64,000 bases of DNA from Pseudomonas reidholzensis (GTDB taxonomy: Bacteria > Pseudomonadota > Gammaproteobacteria > Pseudomonadales > Pseudomonadaceae). How positions within the stretch are numbered: position 1 is the stretch's first letter; every line of letters starts with the position of its first letter. Made by a program: the position numbers and the translations under genes. Below the pieces are notes generated by a model that was not told the DNA's origin, made no database searches, and saw only the letters and a list, made by a program, of their open reading frames with translations. The stretch lies in assembly GCF_900536025.1 (NCBI RefSeq), contig NZ_UNOZ01000035.1:1-64000 (forward strand), given 5' to 3'. Of the stretch, positions 60,696 through 64,000 are shown in pieces.

Positions 60696-62198
60696 ATGAG
60701 CCACTCGACCGGTATCGAGACCAATGGCGTCGAACAGATCCCCGCCGATCAACGCGACGCCTCCCCGCTGGACCTGTTCCGCCTGATCTTCGGCGGCGCC
60801 AACACCTTTGCCACCGCCGTGCTGGGCAGCTTTCCGGTGCTCTTCGGCCTGTCGTTCCAGGCCGGCGTCTGGGCGATCCTGCTGGGCGTCGGGATCGGCT
60901 CGCTGATCCTCGCGCCGATGGGCCTGTTCGGCGCGCTCAACGGCACCAACAACGCCGTATCGTCCGGCGCGCACTTCGGTGTGCACGGGCGCATCGTCGG
61001 CTCGTTCCTGTCGCTGCTGACCGCCGTGGCGTTCTTCTCGCTGTCAGTGTGGAGCTCGGGCGATGCCCTGGTCGGCGGCGCCAAGCGCCTGGCCGGGCTG
61101 CCGGAAACCGACCTGACCCTGGGCCTGGCCTACGGCCTGTTCGCGGTGCTGGTGCTGGTGGTGTGCATCTTCGGCTTCCGCTTCATGCTGTGGGTCAACA
61201 AGATCGCCGTGTGGGCCTCCAGCCTGCTGTTCCTGTTGGGCATCCTGGCCTTTGCCGGGCCGTTCGATGCCGGCTACGCCGGCAGCGTCAACCTTGGCCA
61301 GGCGGGGTTCTGGGCGGCATTCGTCGGCGCGGCCATCCTGGCCATGAGCAACCCGGTGTCGTTTGGCGCGTTTCTCGGCGACTGGTCGCGCTACATCCCG
61401 CGTGAAACGCCCAAGGCGCGCATCATGCTGGCGGTGATCGCCGCCCAGGTCGGGACCTTGATCCCGTTCCTGTTCGGCCTGTGCACCGCCACCCTGGTGG
61501 CCAGCCAGGCACCGGACTACATCGCCGCCAACAACTATGTCGGCGGGCTGCTGGCGATCTCGCCGAGCTGGTTCTTCCTGCCGGTGTGCCTGATCGCGGT
61601 GATCGGTGGCATGTCGACCGGCACCACCGCCTTGTATGGCACCGGCCTGGACATGTCCAGCGTGTTCCCACGGCTGCTCAGCCGCGCCGGCGCCACCCTG
61701 CTGATCGGCGTGGCGGCCATCGGCTTCATCTTCCTCGGCCGCTTCACCTTCAACCTGGTGCAGAGCGTGTCGACCTTCGCCGTGCTGATCATCACCTGCA
61801 CCAGCCCGTGGATGGTGATCATGATCCTCGGCCTGATCACCCGCCGCGGCTTCTACCACGCCGACGACCTGCAGGTGTTCACCCGCGGTCAGCGGGGCGG
61901 CCACTACTGGTTCATGCACGGCTGGAACTGGCGCGGCATGGGCGCCTGGCTGCCCAGCGCGGCGGTCGGCCTGTGCTTCGTCAACCTGCCGGGGCAGTTC
62001 GTCGGGCCGCTCGGCGAACTGGCCGGCGGTATCGACCTGAGCCTGCCGGTGACCCTCGGCTGCGCCGCCCTGCTCTACCTGACCCTGCTCAACCTGTTCC
62101 CTGAACCTGCTGGCGTGTATGGCCCCAACGGCCCGCGCTGGGTGCGCTGCAAAAGCACCTCGCGCATGCCGGTAACCACTATCGCCGAAATCGCCTGA
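60696..62198 (+). CDS. NCS1-family cytosine/purine-type permease
   Basis: A 500-residue, 12-helix sodium or proton symporter of the nucleobase:cation (NCS1) family (RLIFGGANTFATAVLGSFPV, LGVGIGSLILAPMGLFGALN). NCS1 carriers take up cytosine, purines, hydantoins, thiamine or other N-heterocycles; the substrate here is unknown. The adjacent aldehyde dehydrogenase suggests a catabolic pathway that makes an aldehyde. ATG at 60696, preceded by CTGGAGCACC. Confidence 0.88.
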   Translation: MSHSTGIETNGVEQIPADQRDASPLDLFRLIFGGANTFATAVLGSFPVLFGLSFQAGVWAILLGVGIGSLILAPMGLFGALNGTNNAVSSGAHFGVHGRIVGSFLSLLTAVAFFSLSVWSSGDALVGGAKRLAGLPETDLTLGLAYGLFAVLVLVVCIFGFRFMLWVNKIAVWASSLLFLLGILAFAGPFDAGYAGSVNLGQAGFWAAFVGAAILAMSNPVSFGAFLGDWSRYIPRETPKARIMLAVIAAQVGTLIPFLFGLCTATLVASQAPDYIAANNYVGGLLAISPSWFFLPVCLIAVIGGMSTGTTALYGTGLDMSSVFPRLLSRAGATLLIGVAAIGFIFLGRFTFNLVQSVSTFAVLIITCTSPWMVIMILGLITRRGFYHADDLQVFTRGQRGGHYWFMHGWNWRGMGAWLPSAAVGLCFVNLPGQFVGPLGELAGGIDLSLPVTLGCAALLYLTLLNLFPEPAGVYGPNGPRWVRCKSTSRMPVTTIAEIA

Positions 62199-62211
62199 CC
62201 GGAATCCGACC

Positions 62212-63642
62212 ATGACCACACCTCACTACATCGACGGCCGCTGGGTCGAAGGCCAAGGCCACGACTGCATCAGCGTGCATGAGCCGGCGCTGGGCCTGCC
62301 GTTTGCCGAACTGATGTCGGCCAGCAGCGCCCAGGTCGACCAGGCCGTTGCCGCTGCCCGTCGCGCCTTACCCGCCTGGAAACAGACCTCGGCCGCCGAG
62401 CGCGCTGCGCTGTTGCGCGGCTTCGCCGAGCAGCTCGGGGCACGCCGCGAGGACCTGATCGCGCTGCAGATGCGCAACAACGGCAAGCCGCGCCACGAAG
62501 CCGAAATCGACCTGGACGATGCCGTGGCGACCTTCGCCTACTACGCCGACCTCGCTGAGCAACTGCCGGCGAAGAACCGCGACGTGCCGCTGGCCGTGCC
62601 GGGCTTCACTGCGCGCACGCGGCTCGAGCCCGTTGGCGTGGTCGGCCTGATCGTGCCGTGGAACTTCCCCCTGGTGACCAGCGCCTGGAAGCTCGCCCCG
62701 GCCCTGGCGGCGGGCTGCACCGTGGTGCTCAAGCCTTCTGAAGTGACGCCACTGATCGAGCAGGCCTACGGCCAGATCGCCGAGCAGCTCGGCCTGCCCG
62801 CGGGCGTGCTGAACATCGTCAACGGCAAGGCCGAGACCGGCGCTGCGCTGAGCGGCCATAACGGCCTCGACAAGCTGTCGTTCACCGGCAGCAACGGCGT
62901 CGGCAGCCAGGTCATGCGCGCCTCGGCGGTGCAGTGCCGGCCGGTAACACTGGAGCTGGGCGGCAAGTCGGCGATTGTCGTGTTCGACGATTGCGACGTC
63001 GACCAGGCCGTGGAGTGGATCGTCGCCGGCATCACCTGGAATGCCGGGCAGATGTGCTCGGCGACGTCGCGCCTGTTGGTCCAGGATGGCATTGCCGATG
63101 CCCTGCTGGCGCGCTTGCAGGATGCGCTGGAGACGATCCAGGTGGGTAACCCGCTGACCGAAGACGTGCAGATGGGCCCGCTGACCAGCCAGGCACAGTG
63201 GCTGAAGGTGGCGGGCTACTTTGCCACCGCGCGTGAAGAGGGTCTGAAGTGCCTGGCCGGCGGTAAGGCGCTGGACCGTGACGGCTGGTTCGTCAGCCCG
63301 ACGCTGTATGTGGATGTGCCCCAGAGCAGCCGCCTGTGGGTGGAGGAGATCTTTGGCCCGGTGCTGTGTGCCCGGCGCTTCTCGAGCGAGCAGCAGGCCA
63401 TTGCCCAGGCCAACGACAGCCGTTTCGGCCTGGTCGCCACCGTGTGCTCGGCCGACCTGGAGCGCGCCGAGCGCGTGGCCGACGCACTGGAGGTTGGCCA
63501 TGTATGGATCAACTCGGTGCAGGCGGTGTTCGTCGAAACCTCGTGGGGTGGCACCAAGGGCAGCGGGATCGGCCGTGAGCTTGGGCCTTGGGGGTTGTCC
63601 GCCTATCAGTCGGTGAAGCATGTGACGCGTTGCCTGGAGTAA
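62212..63642 (+). CDS. NAD(P)-dependent aldehyde dehydrogenase
   Basis: A 476-residue ALDH-superfamily enzyme with catalytic Glu248 (VTLELGGKSAIVV) and Cys282 (NAGQMCSATSRLLV), FTGSNGVGSQVM as the NAD motif, and FGPVLCARRF near the C terminus. Closest in type to betaine- or aminoaldehyde-like dehydrogenases; substrate not fixed. It starts 13 bp after the permease stop, so the two are one transcript, ended by the hairpin at 63664. Confidence 0.92.
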   Translation: MTTPHYIDGRWVEGQGHDCISVHEPALGLPFAELMSASSAQVDQAVAAARRALPAWKQTSAAERAALLRGFAEQLGARREDLIALQMRNNGKPRHEAEIDLDDAVATFAYYADLAEQLPAKNRDVPLAVPGFTARTRLEPVGVVGLIVPWNFPLVTSAWKLAPALAAGCTVVLKPSEVTPLIEQAYGQIAEQLGLPAGVLNIVNGKAETGAALSGHNGLDKLSFTGSNGVGSQVMRASAVQCRPVTLELGGKSAIVVFDDCDVDQAVEWIVAGITWNAGQMCSATSRLLVQDGIADALLARLQDALETIQVGNPLTEDVQMGPLTSQAQWLKVAGYFATAREEGLKCLAGGKALDRDGWFVSPTLYVDVPQSSRLWVEEIFGPVLCARRFSSEQQAIAQANDSRFGLVATVCSADLERAERVADALEVGHVWINSVQAVFVETSWGGTKGSGIGRELGPWGLSAYQSVKHVTRCLE

Positions 63643-63663
63643 ACACGATACCCGGTAACCTCT

Positions 63664-63699
63664 GAGCCCCTTGCTGGCAATTGCCACAGGGGGCTTTTG
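63664..63699 (+). terminator. Terminator after the aldehyde dehydrogenase gene
   Basis: AGCCCC (63665-63670), 19-base loop that holds a second short stem (TGGCAATTGCCA), GGGGCT (63690-63695), TTT. Confidence 0.7.
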
Positions 63700-63881
63700 C
63701 TATCCGCCGCACTGTCACGTCAGCGCAGCGAGCGCATCATGGTTTTCGGCGACAGGTCAGGACAGAACCCTGCGCGCTTGGCGCGCTATACCGCACTTTC
63801 CCACGTTGGTGACTTTTCCCCGCGGTCGTAGAGTCCCACTACCTGGTACCCCCACAATCACAACACCAGGCCGGACCACCC

Positions 63882-64000
63882 ATGCACCCTCAACGCACCG
63901 CCTTGCACAACGAATTGCACGCCCGCCCGTCGCTGTACTTCGACGGCCCGGCGCATGTCTTCCACCTGGCCCTGCTCGGCGCTGACGCGGCCTGCACCGC
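63882..64000 (+). CDS. DUF3422 family protein (5' end only)
   Basis: Only the first 39-40 codons are inside the window: MHPQRTALHNELHARPSLYF, then DGPAHVFHLALLGADAACT. This opening matches the DUF3422 membrane protein family, whose members run to about 420 residues with two C-terminal helices. The gene runs off the right edge. Function unknown. The 240 bp between the terminator and this start show no other gene. Confidence 0.8.
   Translation, partial: MHPQRTALHNELHARPSLYFDGPAHVFHLALLGADAACT

Noticed and set aside
1..64000. CRISPR array, prophage, IS or integron
   Set aside because: No regularly spaced direct repeats, integrase, transposase or phage structural genes were seen; the only repeats are REP elements, the inverted repeat and a three-copy tandem.

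Overview
The window is a gene-dense, GC-rich piece of chromosome from a Pseudomonas of the P. putida group. The evidence is the protein sequences (mqo, prs, trxB, pta, mazE-like remnant), the abundant REP-type palindromes (core GCGGG...CCCGC), and a gene order that follows the conserved Pseudomonas series murI-moeB-prmC-prfA-hemA / lbcA-lolB-ispE-tRNAGln-prs-rplY-pth-ychF. I see no prophage, insertion sequence, integron or CRISPR array. The species cannot be fixed from sequence reading alone.

Layout. 1-960: no gene, but a 735-bp nested inverted repeat with a REP pair at its centre. 1-8.1 kb: trxB, cysZ, a soluble PAS-PAS-chemoreceptor (BdlA type), a GT4 glycosyltransferase, an Old Yellow Enzyme homologue, glutathione peroxidase and SlyD. 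8.1-11.3 kb: a DUF3565 protein, pta and an OmpA-type lipoprotein. 11.4-11.9 kb: two tiny reverse-strand ORFs, one of which looks like an eroded MazE-type antitoxin. 12.0-22.7 kb: all reverse strand, a histidine kinase/TPR response regulator pair, a MalT/LuxR ATP-dependent activator, the DUF1329/DUF1302 envelope pair and an acyl-CoA ligase, probably one fatty-acid (or ester) utilisation module. 22.9-30.9 kb: hprA, rsmC, a GDT1 Mn2+ exporter under a yybP-ykoY riboswitch, an M48 lipoprotein protease, a SRAP/HMCES-like protein, an acyltransferase and several small proteins.

31-39 kb: mqo, small conserved proteins, a WbuC-type cupin, purine and pyrimidine salvage (hpt, upp, uraA), hemH and a TIGR01777 epimerase. 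39.2-44.4 kb: a likely light-responsive operon (FAD oxidoreductase, DUF523/DUF1722 protein, MerR-type LitR-like regulator, photolyase, SDR-like protein) with TnnTACA-type sites in front of two transcription units. 44.4-45 kb: PagL. 45-56.8 kb: the housekeeping block named above, including one tRNA-Gln(TTG) and a consensus sigma70 promoter lying inside ispE that probably drives tRNA-Gln and prs.

57-64 kb: accessory metabolism: an EamA exporter, a GNAT acetyltransferase, an MFS transporter, a three-gene unit (NTF2-like protein, NCS1 permease, aldehyde dehydrogenase) and the truncated start of a DUF3422 gene at the right edge. Nothing here is a clearly new large system; the points most worth a second look are the nested inverted repeat, the antitoxin relic with its new 56-residue neighbour, the SRAP protein that seems to lack the catalytic histidine, the photolyase operon with a catalytically degenerate SDR, the promoter inside ispE, and the uncharacterised NTF2-permease-dehydrogenase unit.
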